This document shows, piece after piece, positions 17,748 through 25,818 of a DNA stretch of 64,000 nt. The notes under the pieces were generated by a model that saw nothing but the letters and a program-made list of their open reading frames with translations, was not told the DNA's origin and ran no database searches. This DNA is from JACPRL01 sp035573715 (GTDB taxonomy: Bacteria > Acidobacteriota > Terriglobia > Acidiferrales > 2-02-FULL-67-57). Position 1 is the first letter of the stretch, and the number at the start of each line of letters is the position of its first letter. The stretch is taken from assembly GCA_035573715.1 (NCBI GenBank), contig DATLZZ010000010.1, forward strand, positions 1-64,000. The letters are read 5' to 3'. Both the position numbers and the translations under genes were made by a program.

Positions 17748-18722
17748 ATGGAAGTCCTGTATCTCACCGAAGCGGACGTGGCGCGACTCCTGACAATGGA
17801 GGTGGCGCTGGAGGCTGTGGAATCAGCCTTCCGCGCCGCGGCTACGGGGCAAGTGCAGAACCAACCGCGTCGACGCCTGCGCAGTGGAGCCGGGGCCTGG
17901 TTCAATTACATGGCCGCCAACGACGACGGCAGCGGCTACTTCGCGATGAAGATTTACACGGTTTCCAAGCACGGCTACCGCTTCCTGGTTCCTCTGTATC
18001 GGGGCGACTCGGGCGAACTGGTGGCGTTGATTGAAGCCGGCACGATGGGCTGCCTGCGCACGGGCGCGGCTTCCGGTGTCGCCACGAAGTACATGGCTCG
18101 GCCGGATGCGAAGCGCGCCGCCATCATCGGCAGTGGCCATCAAGCGCCCACGCAGCTTGAAGCCATTGCGCGCGTGCAGCAGCTGGAAAGCGCCAGCGTC
18201 TACAGCCGCGACCCGGAGCGGCGGCGCGCGTTCGCCGAGAAGATGAGCGCGCAGCTAGGGGTGCGCGTCGAGGCCATGGCCAGCGCCGAGGAGGCAGTTC
18301 GTTCCGCCGACATCGTGGCGACGATTACAACGGCCAAAGCGCCGGTTGTGGAGGGCGCGTGGCTCCGGCCGGGCACTCACGTCAACGCCGCCGGTGCCAG
18401 CTATCCGCACCGGCGCGAGGTGGATGACGAAGTGGTGTCGCGCGCGGCGCGCATCGCGGTGGACTCGCGCGAGCAGGCACAAATGGAGGCGGGCGACCTC
18501 CTGATTCCTTTCCAAGACAATCCCCAGCGCTGGGAGAGAGTCAGCGAGCTGAGCGCAATTGTGGCGGGAACGGCATTGGGTCGTGGCCACCCGGAAGAGA
18601 TCACGCTCTTCAAGTCGATTGGTGTGGCGCTGGAGGATGTCGCGGTGGCGGCGCGTGTCTACCAGCGCGCGCGGGCGGAAGGCGTAGGGCGCAAGTTGCT
18701 GATGTGGGAAGCGGAGGTTTAG
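17748..18722 (+). CDS. Ornithine cyclodeaminase / mu-crystallin family protein
   Basis: 324 residues, NAD(P)-dependent family that includes ornithine cyclodeaminase, alanine dehydrogenase and ketimine reductase. Visible are the N-terminal FAMKIYTV with the substrate lysine, IEAGTMGCLRTGAASGVATKYMAR, the Rossmann motif AAIIGSGHQAPTQLEAI (about 125-140), and THVNAAGASYPHRREVDDEVV. The usual fingerprint GxGxQA is present as GSGHQA. It begins 27 bp after pfkA but probably has no metabolic tie to it. Its stop codon overlaps that of the convergent TPR gene by 4 bp. The substrate cannot be told from sequence. Confidence 0.88.
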   Translation: MEVLYLTEADVARLLTMEVALEAVESAFRAAATGQVQNQPRRRLRSGAGAWFNYMAANDDGSGYFAMKIYTVSKHGYRFLVPLYRGDSGELVALIEAGTMGCLRTGAASGVATKYMARPDAKRAAIIGSGHQAPTQLEAIARVQQLESASVYSRDPERRRAFAEKMSAQLGVRVEAMASAEEAVRSADIVATITTAKAPVVEGAWLRPGTHVNAAGASYPHRREVDDEVVSRAARIAVDSREQAQMEAGDLLIPFQDNPQRWERVSELSAIVAGTALGRGHPEEITLFKSIGVALEDVAVAARVYQRARAEGVGRKLLMWEAEV

Positions 18723-19939
18723 GGCGACGTGCGGGCCTGCAGATCGCGCAACCGTTCCTGCGCCTGCCGGCGCGGTTCGTCATAGGGCATGGCCGCCACG
18801 CGCTCGTACTCGGCGCGGGCACGGTCCAGCCGGTTCTGGGCCACAAAGATTTCCGCGCGGCGCAAGCCAGCGTGTGCCTTGACCAGGCCGTCGCTGTCGT
18901 TGTGGTCGGTGACCTGGGCGTAGGCTTCCAGCGCCTCGCTCGATTGGCCGCGCTGCTGATAGAGCGTGCCGATTTGATACCACAGGCGGTCGCGGGGCAC
19001 TTTGCCCTGACCGAACTTCCCGGCGTCGAGGTCTTTGGCTACCTGCGTGTAGAGCGGCAGGGCTTTGTCGAGTTGGCCTTCCTTGACGTAGGTGCGCGCG
19101 ATTTCCAGCCGCACCAGCGGGTTGCGCGGGAAGTACTCGGAGAGCGATTGCAGCAGCCGGCGCGAGTACTCGTACTGCCTCTCGCGGTTGTAGACGACCG
19201 CCAACAGAAAAACGGCGTCGGTGGCCGCCAGCTTGCCGTGCACCATCGTCTCTTGCAGCATGGCGATGCCTTTCTCGCGGCTGCCACGGAAGCCGAAGAG
19301 AAAGGCCAGCCACTTCACCGTCCGCGGAATGCTGCCCACGACGTACTGGTAGGCGCCCGGAATCAGCTTGGCGTCGTGGTAGTTGGGGTCAATCTTCAAA
19401 ACCTTCTCGTGCAGGTCGTTGGCCTTGCCGCCGGCATCCAGCGCGTCAAACCACTTCTTCTCGATGGTGAAGTGGTAATTGGCCTGCATCCCGTAGGCGG
19501 CACCGAGGGCGTAGAGGGCGTCAACATCTCTCGGATTCCTGGCCAGCCGCTCCTCGCAATGCTTCTTCACCCACTCAATCTCCTTCTTGAACTGAGCGAT
19601 AACTTGCGGGTCGGGTTCGGGGCTCTTCTCCTTCAGAAAGGAGTTGCTGGCATCATAGAGGTTTCCTTCCAGCTTGCCCAATCGCCGCAGCTCGCTGAAC
19701 AGGTAGGCATTGGCAAGATAGTTGTGGAAGAAAGGATTGTTGGGGTCGCCTTCGATGGCCTTCTTGAAGTCGGCGATCGCGTCCTTGTGCTCGACGTTGT
19801 AGAAGTGGTCCAGCCCGGCGTAGGCGTAGACGCGCGGCTCCACCTCGTCGGCCGCCAGGCGCGCCGGCGCGGCGCCGATGCCGAGGAGAAGGGCAAGAAG
19901 CAGCAAGGGAGCACCAGGCCTCGATTGGGTCACACACAT
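18719..19939 (-). CDS. Secreted TPR-repeat protein
   Basis: 406 residues with an N-terminal hydrophobic export signal (LLLLALLLGIGAAPARLAA). TPR-like helical pairs cover most of the rest: VYAYAGLDHFYNVEHKDAIADFKKAIEGDPNN at the start, then DVDALYALGAAYGMQANY, AVFLLAVVYNRERQYEYSRRLLQSL, LVRLEIARTYVKEGQLDKALPLY and LWYQIGTLYQQRGQSSEALEAYAQ. Such proteins scaffold complexes in the periplasm. No partner is identified. It ends tail-to-tail with the cyclodeaminase-family gene. Confidence 0.8.
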   Translation of the reverse strand: MCVTQSRPGAPLLLLALLLGIGAAPARLAADEVEPRVYAYAGLDHFYNVEHKDAIADFKKAIEGDPNNPFFHNYLANAYLFSELRRLGKLEGNLYDASNSFLKEKSPEPDPQVIAQFKKEIEWVKKHCEERLARNPRDVDALYALGAAYGMQANYHFTIEKKWFDALDAGGKANDLHEKVLKIDPNYHDAKLIPGAYQYVVGSIPRTVKWLAFLFGFRGSREKGIAMLQETMVHGKLAATDAVFLLAVVYNRERQYEYSRRLLQSLSEYFPRNPLVRLEIARTYVKEGQLDKALPLYTQVAKDLDAGKFGQGKVPRDRLWYQIGTLYQQRGQSSEALEAYAQVTDHNDSDGLVKAHAGLRRAEIFVAQNRLDRARAEYERVAAMPYDEPRRQAQERLRDLQARTSP

Positions 19940-19991
19940 ACACTAGCAAAGATGCCCATTGATCGGCAAAAGCTGGACGCGACGAGCAGCA

Positions 19992-20231
19992 TCAGGAGCG
20001 GGCGCCGCCCAGCTTGCGGGCCAGCGCAGCTTCCAGCCGCTGCTTCACGCCGGCGGGGAGGGGAAGGGGCTCGCAGTTGCAGTAGAGGTCAATGGTTTTG
20101 CGCGTGGTGTCGACCACCACGCGACAATCCTCGCACTTCCGCAGGTGCTCCTTCAGGTCGGCCAGCAGGGTGGCGTCCAACTCGCCGTTGAGGTATTCGT
20201 TCAGCACGCGAATGATTTCGCCGCAGTCCAC
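19992..20231 (-). CDS. Zinc-containing anti-sigma factor (zf-HC2)
   Basis: 79 residues, the minimal anti-sigma domain: MDC at the N-terminus and HLRKCEDC in the middle supply the H-x3-C-x2-C zinc motif of the ZAS family. There is no transmembrane segment, so it is a soluble, RsrA/ChrR-type rather than membrane anti-sigma. It starts 4 bp after the sigma factor stop and must be co-transcribed with it; it presumably sequesters that sigma. Extra cysteines (YCNC) near residue 51 could make it redox-responsive, which is inference. Confidence 0.85.
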   Translation of the reverse strand: MDCGEIIRVLNEYLNGELDATLLADLKEHLRKCEDCRVVVDTTRKTIDLYCNCEPLPLPAGVKQRLEAALARKLGGARS

Positions 20232-20235
20232 GTTC

Positions 20236-20898
20236 CTATCCTCGCTTCCAGATTCGATTCAGCCATTGGCGCATCTTTCCCGATGCTTTCTGTCTCTCCG
20301 CCGCCGGCGCTCCGGGCCGGAAGCGCCGCGCCAGGCTCTCGCGCAGCTTCAGGCGCCCGCGCAGCAGGCGCGACTTCACCGCCGGCACCGACAGGCCCAG
20401 CACTTCCGCCGTCTCTTCCGTCGAGAGGTGTTCGACGTCGCGCAGGTAGACGACGATGCGGAAGGCCGGGTCGAGTTCGCTCAGCGCCGCCGCCAGAATC
20501 TCCTGCAGCTCCTGCCGGGCGTAGCGCTGCTCGGGGTTCTCGCCCCAATCGGCCAGCTCGCGCGGGATCGACTCCTCGTCGCCCGTCTCCACCGGCTCGT
20601 CCAGCGAAACCGTCCGGTCGGCCTTGCGCTTGCGCAGCTTCATCAGGGCTTCGTTCACCCCGATGCGCACCAGCCAGGTGTAGAAGCGCGAGTCGCCCTT
20701 GAAGCGGCTCAGGTGGGCGTAAGCCTTGAGGAACGTCTCCTGGAGCACGTCCTCGGCGTCTTCCGGATTGCCGGTGATGTTCAGCGCCAGCCGGTAGATG
20801 TTGCGGTCGTACTGGTTGACCAGCGTGGTGAAGGCTTCGGCGTCGCCGCTGCGCGCCGCCTCCACCAATTCCGTCTCGTTGGCCAGATGCGTCGGCAT
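20236..20898 (-). CDS. ECF sigma factor, RpoE family
   Basis: 220 residues from ATG at 20898, chosen because region 2 begins shortly after (MPTHLANETELVEAARSGDAEAF); the frame stays open for 40 codons upstream without recognisable homology. Region 2 reads LVNQYDRNIYRLALNITGNPEDAEDVLQ (core residues), with the region 2.3/2.4 motif FLKAYAHLSRFKGDSRFYTWL. Region 4 is LDPAFRIVVYLRDVEHLSTEETAEVLGLSVPAVKSRLLRGRLKLRE, a canonical HTH. It is paired with the zinc anti-sigma downstream. A promoter-like pair lies at 20972-20944. Confidence 0.92.
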   Translation of the reverse strand: MPTHLANETELVEAARSGDAEAFTTLVNQYDRNIYRLALNITGNPEDAEDVLQETFLKAYAHLSRFKGDSRFYTWLVRIGVNEALMKLRKRKADRTVSLDEPVETGDEESIPRELADWGENPEQRYARQELQEILAAALSELDPAFRIVVYLRDVEHLSTEETAEVLGLSVPAVKSRLLRGRLKLRESLARRFRPGAPAAERQKASGKMRQWLNRIWKRG

Positions 20899-20943
20899 CG
20901 ACTTCGATTGAAAGGGACCTGAGTCTTCTCGCCTCGAACCGCC

Positions 20944-20972
20944 ATTCTGCCCGACGCACTTCCATCTGACAA
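20944..20972 (-). promoter_or_regulatory. Candidate promoter of the ECF sigma/anti-sigma pair
   Basis: On the minus strand TTGTCA (20972-20967) and CAGAAT (20949-20944) are 17 bp apart, 46 bp before the chosen sigma start. The rest of the 360-bp divergent gap to the TetR gene, 20973-21183, showed no other recognisable feature. Confidence 0.4.
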
Positions 20973-21183
20973 GCCTTCCTGCCTCGGCCACTTCAATAGA
21001 TGAACCCGCAGCCTCCAAGGTCGCACCCGCGGCCCTGTTTTCGTCCCGCGTTTGCTTGACTTGAAGTCGAGGCTGGGCGCCGAGGCATTTCTGCGAGCGA
21101 CCCGCTCAGCCCGGCCGCCGGTCGTCTGTTGGCCGACGCACAGGCTCTGGCTGAGGCGGTTGCGGGTGGACTAGTAGGGCGTG

Positions 21184-21212
21184 TTGACAAGGGGGTATTT
21201 CGCAGGTAGTAT
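21184..21212 (+). promoter_or_regulatory. Strong promoter of the TetR/aromatic operon
   Basis: TTGACA at 21184-21189 and TAGTAT at 21207-21212, spacer exactly 17 bp. The operator palindrome begins at the next base, so a bound repressor would cover the transcription start. Confidence 0.75.
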
Positions 21213-21228
21213 TCGAACGAACGTTCGA
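21213..21228 (+). promoter_or_regulatory. TetR-family operator, 16-bp inverted repeat
   Basis: TCGAACG-AA-CGTTCGA: perfect 7-bp arms around a 2-bp centre, directly after the -10 box and 30 bp before the TetR start codon. Its form fits the short palindromes bound by fatty-acid-type TetR regulators. I infer autorepression of the tetR operon. Confidence 0.7.
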
Positions 21229-21258
21229 TAACTAACTCTTGGGAGGGCGCCGCCCGCT

Positions 21259-21915
21259 TTGGCTACGGCTGTCCAGCGTCGTCCGGCTACCACTCAGAAG
21301 CTCGACCACATCCTGGCCTGCGCCACTCGCGTCTTCTACGACAAGGGCTACGAGGGCGCCAGCATCCGCGACATTGCCCAGCGCAGCCGGGTCTCGCTCG
21401 CCGGCCTCTACTACTACGTGGAAAGCAAGGAAGAGCTGCTCTACCTCATCCAGAAGCACGCCTTCACGACGCTGATCGCGCGGCTGGAGGAGCAACTGGA
21501 ACGCGCTGGGACGAGCCCGGAAGCCCGCCTGCGCCTGTTCATTCGGACTCATCTGGAGTACTTCTTGCAGAATCGCGAGGCGATGAAGGTTCTCTCGCAC
21601 GAGGCCGAAAGCCTGCGCCCGCCGTTCGCCGGCGAGGTGGCTGAGCTCAAGCGGGCCTACTACCGCCGCGCCCGCAATCTGGTGGAAGACTTGAAGCAGG
21701 AGCGCGGCCTCAAGGGATTGAATACGCGCGTCGCCGTGTTGAGTCTCTTCGGGATGATGAACTGGATTTACACCTGGCACAACCCGGGGCGGGACCCGAA
21801 CGCCGACGCCTTGGCCGAGCACATCGCCGGTCTGTTCCTCGACGGAGTCGGCGCCGCCACCAATTCCACGCATCGCCACAAAGCTTCGCGCAACGGTCGC
21901 CCGCGCGCGGGCTGA
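21259..21915 (+). CDS. TetR family transcriptional repressor
   Basis: 218 residues, start TTG at 21259 with GGGAGG 12 nt upstream; it is the first in-frame start after the operator. The N-terminal HTH (about residues 14-60) is ILACATRVFYDKGYEGASIRDIAQRSRVSLAGLYYYVESKEELL in pieces, the standard TetR_N pattern. The C-terminal ligand domain resembles the FadR/KstR2-type regulators that bind acyl-CoA. The gene heads a run of CoA-metabolism genes, so an acyl- or aroyl-CoA inducer is likely. The ligand itself is not predictable. Confidence 0.9.
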   Translation: MATAVQRRPATTQKLDHILACATRVFYDKGYEGASIRDIAQRSRVSLAGLYYYVESKEELLYLIQKHAFTTLIARLEEQLERAGTSPEARLRLFIRTHLEYFLQNREAMKVLSHEAESLRPPFAGEVAELKRAYYRRARNLVEDLKQERGLKGLNTRVAVLSLFGMMNWIYTWHNPGRDPNADALAEHIAGLFLDGVGAATNSTHRHKASRNGRPRAG

Positions 21916-21932
21916 ATTCATTGGAGGAAACT

Positions 21933-22742
21933 ATGGCCACGGAAGCCGCTGTAACGGAAAAGCAGCTCATTCATTACCGCACCGAGAACGGCGTGGCGGT
22001 CATCGAGATGGATGATCCGCCCGCCAATACCTACACCTACGCCATGATGCGCCAGCTGGACGAAGCCATCCTGCAGGCGCGCATGGATGAGAACGCCCAC
22101 GTCATCATCCTGCGCGGCACGGGCGAGAAGTTCTTCTCCGCCGGCGCCGACATCAAGATGCTGGCTACCTCGACGCCGGAGTGGAAGTACTACTTCTGCC
22201 TGCACGCCAACGAGACGCTGTGCCGGCTGGAGCAGACGCCCAAGCTGGTGATTGCGGCGCTCAACGGCCACACGGTGGGCGGCGGGTTGGAGATTGCACT
22301 GGCCTGCGACATCCGCCTGGCGCGCAAGGAAGGCGGCAAGATCGGCCTGCCCGAGGTCAACCTCGGCGTGCTGCCCGGCACCGGCGGCACCCAGCGGCTG
22401 GCGCGGGTGGTGGGCAAGTCGCGCGCCATCGAGCTGATGGCCACCGGCCGCACCTTTTCGTTTGAAGAGGCGATCGAGTACGGCCTCGTGAATGACATCT
22501 TCGACCGCGATAGCTTCTGGGAGGACGTGATGGCTTACGCGCGCCAGTTCGTTCCGCCTGCCAAGGCCAGCCGCGCCGTGGGCCGCATCAAGCGCGCGGT
22601 GCAGACCGGCGTCGAAGTAGGCTTCGGGGAAGCGCTGGGGCTGGAGCGTGAGCTGCAGCAACTCCTGTTCACCAGTGAGGATGCCAAGGAAGGCCTCCAG
22701 GCCTACGTCGAAAAGCGGCAACCGAAATTCAGGGCCAAGTAG
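21933..22742 (+). CDS. Enoyl-CoA hydratase/isomerase family protein
   Basis: 269 residues from ATG at 21933, which has GGAGGAAA in front. Crotonase fold: oxyanion motif FFSAGADIKML (around residue 65) and NGHTVGGGLEIALACD. Both catalytic glutamates of true hydratases are present, in GGGLE and in GLPEVNLG, so it should hydrate an enoyl-CoA. First enzyme after the TetR gene, 17 bp apart; 17 bp separate it from the aldehyde dehydrogenase. Substrate is inferred only from context (a CoA-bound ring-cleavage intermediate). Confidence 0.9.
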   Translation: MATEAAVTEKQLIHYRTENGVAVIEMDDPPANTYTYAMMRQLDEAILQARMDENAHVIILRGTGEKFFSAGADIKMLATSTPEWKYYFCLHANETLCRLEQTPKLVIAALNGHTVGGGLEIALACDIRLARKEGGKIGLPEVNLGVLPGTGGTQRLARVVGKSRAIELMATGRTFSFEEAIEYGLVNDIFDRDSFWEDVMAYARQFVPPAKASRAVGRIKRAVQTGVEVGFGEALGLERELQQLLFTSEDAKEGLQAYVEKRQPKFRAK

Positions 22743-22759
22743 GGTCAGGAGAGGGCACG

Positions 22760-24229
22760 ATGGCAACGACAGCAGTCCAGGTTCAAGCCGGCAAACTCTT
22801 CATCGACGGCAAGTGGGCCGACAGCGCCTCGGGCAAGACTTTCCCGACGGTGAACCCGGCCACCGGCGAAGTCATCACCCAGTTGGCAGCGGCGAATGAA
22901 GCCGACGTCGACGCCGCCGTGCGCGCCGCGCGCGCGGCCTTCGAAGAGGGGCCGTGGGCGCAGATGTGCCAGGCCGACCGCGGCAAGCTGCTGCTCAAGA
23001 TTGCCGACCTCATCGAAAAGAACATCGAGGAGTTCGCCTATCTCGAGACCATCGACAACGGCAAGCCGATTTTCGAATCGCGCTATGTGGACATGCCGAT
23101 GGTCATCGAGGTGTTCCACTACTACGCCGGCTGGGCGACGAAGATTCACGGCGAGACCATCCCCGTGCGTGGGCCCTACTTCAACTATACCTTGCGCGAG
23201 CCCATCGGCGTGGTGGGCGCCATCGTACCGTGGAACTTCCCGCTGCTGCTGGCTTCGTGGAAGATTGCTCCGGCGCTGGCGGCGGGCAACACGGTCATTT
23301 ACAAGCCGGCGCAGCTCACTTCGCTCACCGCGCTCAAGTTTGCGGAAATCTGCCAGCAGGCCGGCGTGCCCGAGGGCGTGGTAAACGTGCTGACAGGCGA
23401 CGGGCGCGTGGTCGGGATGGGCCTAGTTAAGCATCCCGGCGTGGACAAGATTGCGCTCACCGGCTCGACCGAAACCGGAAAGACAGTGATGCGCGCCGGC
23501 GCCGACACGCTCAAGCGCATCACGCTCGAGCTCGGCGGCAAGTCGCCCAACATTGTCCTGGAGGACGCCGACCTCGACGCCGCGGTCAAGGGCGCTTATA
23601 ACGGCATCTTCTACGGGAAGGGCGAAGTGTGCGCGGCCGGGTCGCGGCTCTTCGTCGACAAGAAGATTCACGACGACTTCATGCAGAAGCTGGTCAACCG
23701 CACCAAGAAGCTCCAGCCGGCCGACCCGCTTGATCCCAAGACGCGCCTGGGCGCCCTCGTGTCCGAAGACCAGATGAACAAAGTGCTCGAGTATGTCGAG
23801 GTCGGCAAGAAAGAAGGCGCCAAACTGGTCACCGGCGGCGAGCGCGCCAGCGTGGGCAATGGCAAGGGCGCGTTCATCCTGCCCACCATCTTCGACGGCG
23901 TCTCCAACCAGATGCGCATCGCCCAGGAAGAAATCTTCGGCCCCGTGCTGGCGAGCATCGAGTTCAGAGACCTCGACGAAGTCATCCGCGAGGCCAACAA
24001 CAATCCTTACGGGCTGGCGGCGGCGGTGTGGACGCGGGACATCCGCAAAGCGCACTACGTCGCGCATCGCCTGAAGGCCGGCACCGTCTGGATCAATGCC
24101 TACAACGTCTACGATCCGGCGGCGCCGTTCGGCGGTTACAAGGCAAGCGGCATCGGGCGCGAGCTTGGCCCCTACGCGCTCGAGCACTACACCCAGATCA
24201 AGAACGTGATGGTCAATCTCAAGGACTGA
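22760..24229 (+). CDS. NAD(P)+-dependent aldehyde dehydrogenase
   Basis: 489 residues, ALDH superfamily. Motifs in order: PWNFPLLLASWKIAPALAAGN (cofactor domain), FTGSTETGK-type loop seen as LTGSTETGK, catalytic Glu in LELGGKSPN (about residue 260), catalytic Cys in GEVCAAGSR (about 294) and EEIFGPVL. It resembles the class 1/2 ALDH group rather than BoxD or PaaZ. In this operon it could oxidise the semialdehyde left by oxygenolytic ring opening, which is inference. A GGTCAGGAGAGG site is upstream. Confidence 0.93.
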   Translation: MATTAVQVQAGKLFIDGKWADSASGKTFPTVNPATGEVITQLAAANEADVDAAVRAARAAFEEGPWAQMCQADRGKLLLKIADLIEKNIEEFAYLETIDNGKPIFESRYVDMPMVIEVFHYYAGWATKIHGETIPVRGPYFNYTLREPIGVVGAIVPWNFPLLLASWKIAPALAAGNTVIYKPAQLTSLTALKFAEICQQAGVPEGVVNVLTGDGRVVGMGLVKHPGVDKIALTGSTETGKTVMRAGADTLKRITLELGGKSPNIVLEDADLDAAVKGAYNGIFYGKGEVCAAGSRLFVDKKIHDDFMQKLVNRTKKLQPADPLDPKTRLGALVSEDQMNKVLEYVEVGKKEGAKLVTGGERASVGNGKGAFILPTIFDGVSNQMRIAQEEIFGPVLASIEFRDLDEVIREANNNPYGLAAAVWTRDIRKAHYVAHRLKAGTVWINAYNVYDPAAPFGGYKASGIGRELGPYALEHYTQIKNVMVNLKD

Positions 24230-24243
24230 CAGGAGGAAGTTCG

Positions 24244-24660
24244 ATGGCCAACGCAAAGATCATCGCTGGACTCAACGCGGCGCTGGAGCGCGAGCTGGGC
24301 AACGTCATCCGCTATCTGCACCATTCCTTTCTGGTGCGAGGCGTGAACCGCGGCCCGCTGGTGGATTTCTTCCGCAACCAGGCCAAGGAGTCGTTCACGC
24401 ACGCCACCGCCATCGGCGAGAAGATTGTGGCCCTGGGCGGGCATCCCTCCATCGACGTGCCCAAGATGAAGGAGATCGGCCACAAGAGCGTGGAGGAGAT
24501 GCTGCGCGAAGAGCTGGAGAGCGAGAAGTACGAAGTGCAGGAGTACATCAAGCTGCTGAAGCAGGTAGGCGACGATATCGCCCTGCGGTTTCTGCTGGAG
24601 GAAATCATCAAGGAAGAGCAGGAAGGGATTGAAGACCTGGAGATGCGCCTGGGCAGTTAG
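24244..24660 (+). CDS. Ferritin-like / bacterioferritin-type protein
   Basis: 138 residues, all helical, with the ferritin-like four-helix pattern: ERELGNVIRYLHHSFLVRG, then KESFTHATAIGEKIVALGGHPS, EEMLREELESEKYEVQEYIKLL and LLEEIIKEEQEGIEDLE. Glutamates and His53 sit where bacterioferritin binds its di-iron site. It starts 15 bp after the aldehyde dehydrogenase behind AGGAGG. It may store iron or assist the di-iron oxygenase encoded next; the latter is speculation from position. Confidence 0.78.
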   Translation: MANAKIIAGLNAALERELGNVIRYLHHSFLVRGVNRGPLVDFFRNQAKESFTHATAIGEKIVALGGHPSIDVPKMKEIGHKSVEEMLREELESEKYEVQEYIKLLKQVGDDIALRFLLEEIIKEEQEGIEDLEMRLGS

Positions 24661-24696
24661 TGTTTCGATTGATTCACGCTCCGACGAGGTGAACGG

Positions 24697-25818
24697 ATGG
24701 CGACGCGAATCTCAACCTTTGATGATTGGGTGGACCTGTTCCGCGAGTGGCAGAAGGAAATCGGCGTCGACCACCCGCTGATCACCGAGTACAAGTTCGA
24801 GGCCAAGTACGGCCAGCTCAAGACGATGGAGATTGAGTTCGGCGAGTTCCGCGGCGAGCGCAAGTGGGAGAAGGTGCTCGACATCCCCGACCAGCGCATC
24901 CGCGACGGCCTGCTCAACCTCATCGTCTACCAGGGCGACACCGAGTTCGCTTCCGTTGAGCAGCAGCGCTACCTGCTGGAGACCGCACCCAGCGAGTACG
25001 ACCTGCAGGCCATCGCCCGCGTGATGACCGAAGAGATGCGCCACGGGTGGCAGATGTGCCACCTGCTCATTACCCACTACGGCCGCTCCGGCAAGCTCGA
25101 GGCGATGAAGCAGCTCGAGCGCCGCGCCTTCGAGAACAAGCGCCTGCTGAAGGCCTTCAACGACCCGGTGCAGAACTGGCTCGACTTCTACACCTACACC
25201 GACTTCGTCGACCGCGACGGCAAGTTCCAGCTCACCATGCTGAGCTATTCGGGGTTCGCGCCGCTCGCCAGCTCGATGATCCCCATGCTGAAGGAAGAGT
25301 CCTTTCACCTCGGCACCGGCCACGACGGCCTGCGCCGCGTGCTCAAGGCGGGCAAGATTCCCGTTCCCGTCATTCAGAAGTACCTCAACAAGTGGATTCC
25401 GTCGGCCTACGACCTGTTCGGCGTGGATCACTCCTCCTCGGCGCACTGGTTCTACAACTGGGGCTTGAAGGGGCGCTACGACGAGCACACCAGTCAGAAG
25501 CCGGTGGACGTCGAGCACTTGAACGAGCACAACCGCGGGCTCTATCAGCAGGAGTGCGAGATGCTGGTGGGGCAGCTCAACAAGCTCGTCCCGGACGACC
25601 AGCCTAGGCTCGTCGTCCCCGACGTCAAGTTCTACCGTCGCATTGGCGACTACGCCAACCAGCCCTACAGCGTTACCGGCGAGCGGCTCTCCGAGGAGGA
25701 CTGGAAGAAGCACATCGCCGAGGTGCTGCCGGGCGAGAAAGATTTGGCGCTGCTGGCGCAGGTTTTCGAAGAAGGCAACTGGGTCGAGACCAAACAGGCC
25801 ACTACGCGCGCGCAATGA
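24697..25818 (+). CDS. Di-iron oxygenase of the PaaA/BoxB (phenylacetyl-/benzoyl-CoA epoxidase) family
   Basis: 373 residues, longer than PaaA (about 310) and shorter than BoxB (about 475). Two ExxH iron motifs are visible, Glu113-His116 in TEEMRHGWQM and Glu201-His204 in KEESFHLGTG, with a likely first ligand Glu83 in DTEF and an Asp near 169-172. These form a ferritin-like di-iron centre that uses O2 to epoxidise an aromatic-CoA ring. No dedicated reductase (PaaE/BoxA) is in the window. Its stop overlaps the start of the next crotonase by 4 bp (ATGA), so the two are translationally coupled. Whether the substrate is benzoyl-CoA, phenylacetyl-CoA or another CoA ester is unknown. Confidence 0.82.
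   Translation: MATRISTFDDWVDLFREWQKEIGVDHPLITEYKFEAKYGQLKTMEIEFGEFRGERKWEKVLDIPDQRIRDGLLNLIVYQGDTEFASVEQQRYLLETAPSEYDLQAIARVMTEEMRHGWQMCHLLITHYGRSGKLEAMKQLERRAFENKRLLKAFNDPVQNWLDFYTYTDFVDRDGKFQLTMLSYSGFAPLASSMIPMLKEESFHLGTGHDGLRRVLKAGKIPVPVIQKYLNKWIPSAYDLFGVDHSSSAHWFYNWGLKGRYDEHTSQKPVDVEHLNEHNRGLYQQECEMLVGQLNKLVPDDQPRLVVPDVKFYRRIGDYANQPYSVTGERLSEEDWKKHIAEVLPGEKDLALLAQVFEEGNWVETKQATTRAQ

Noticed and set aside
21933..25818. A standard paa phenylacetate operon
   Set aside because: Only a PaaA-like subunit is present. PaaB, PaaC, PaaD, PaaE, PaaZ and PaaK are missing, and the crotonases are not in paa order.
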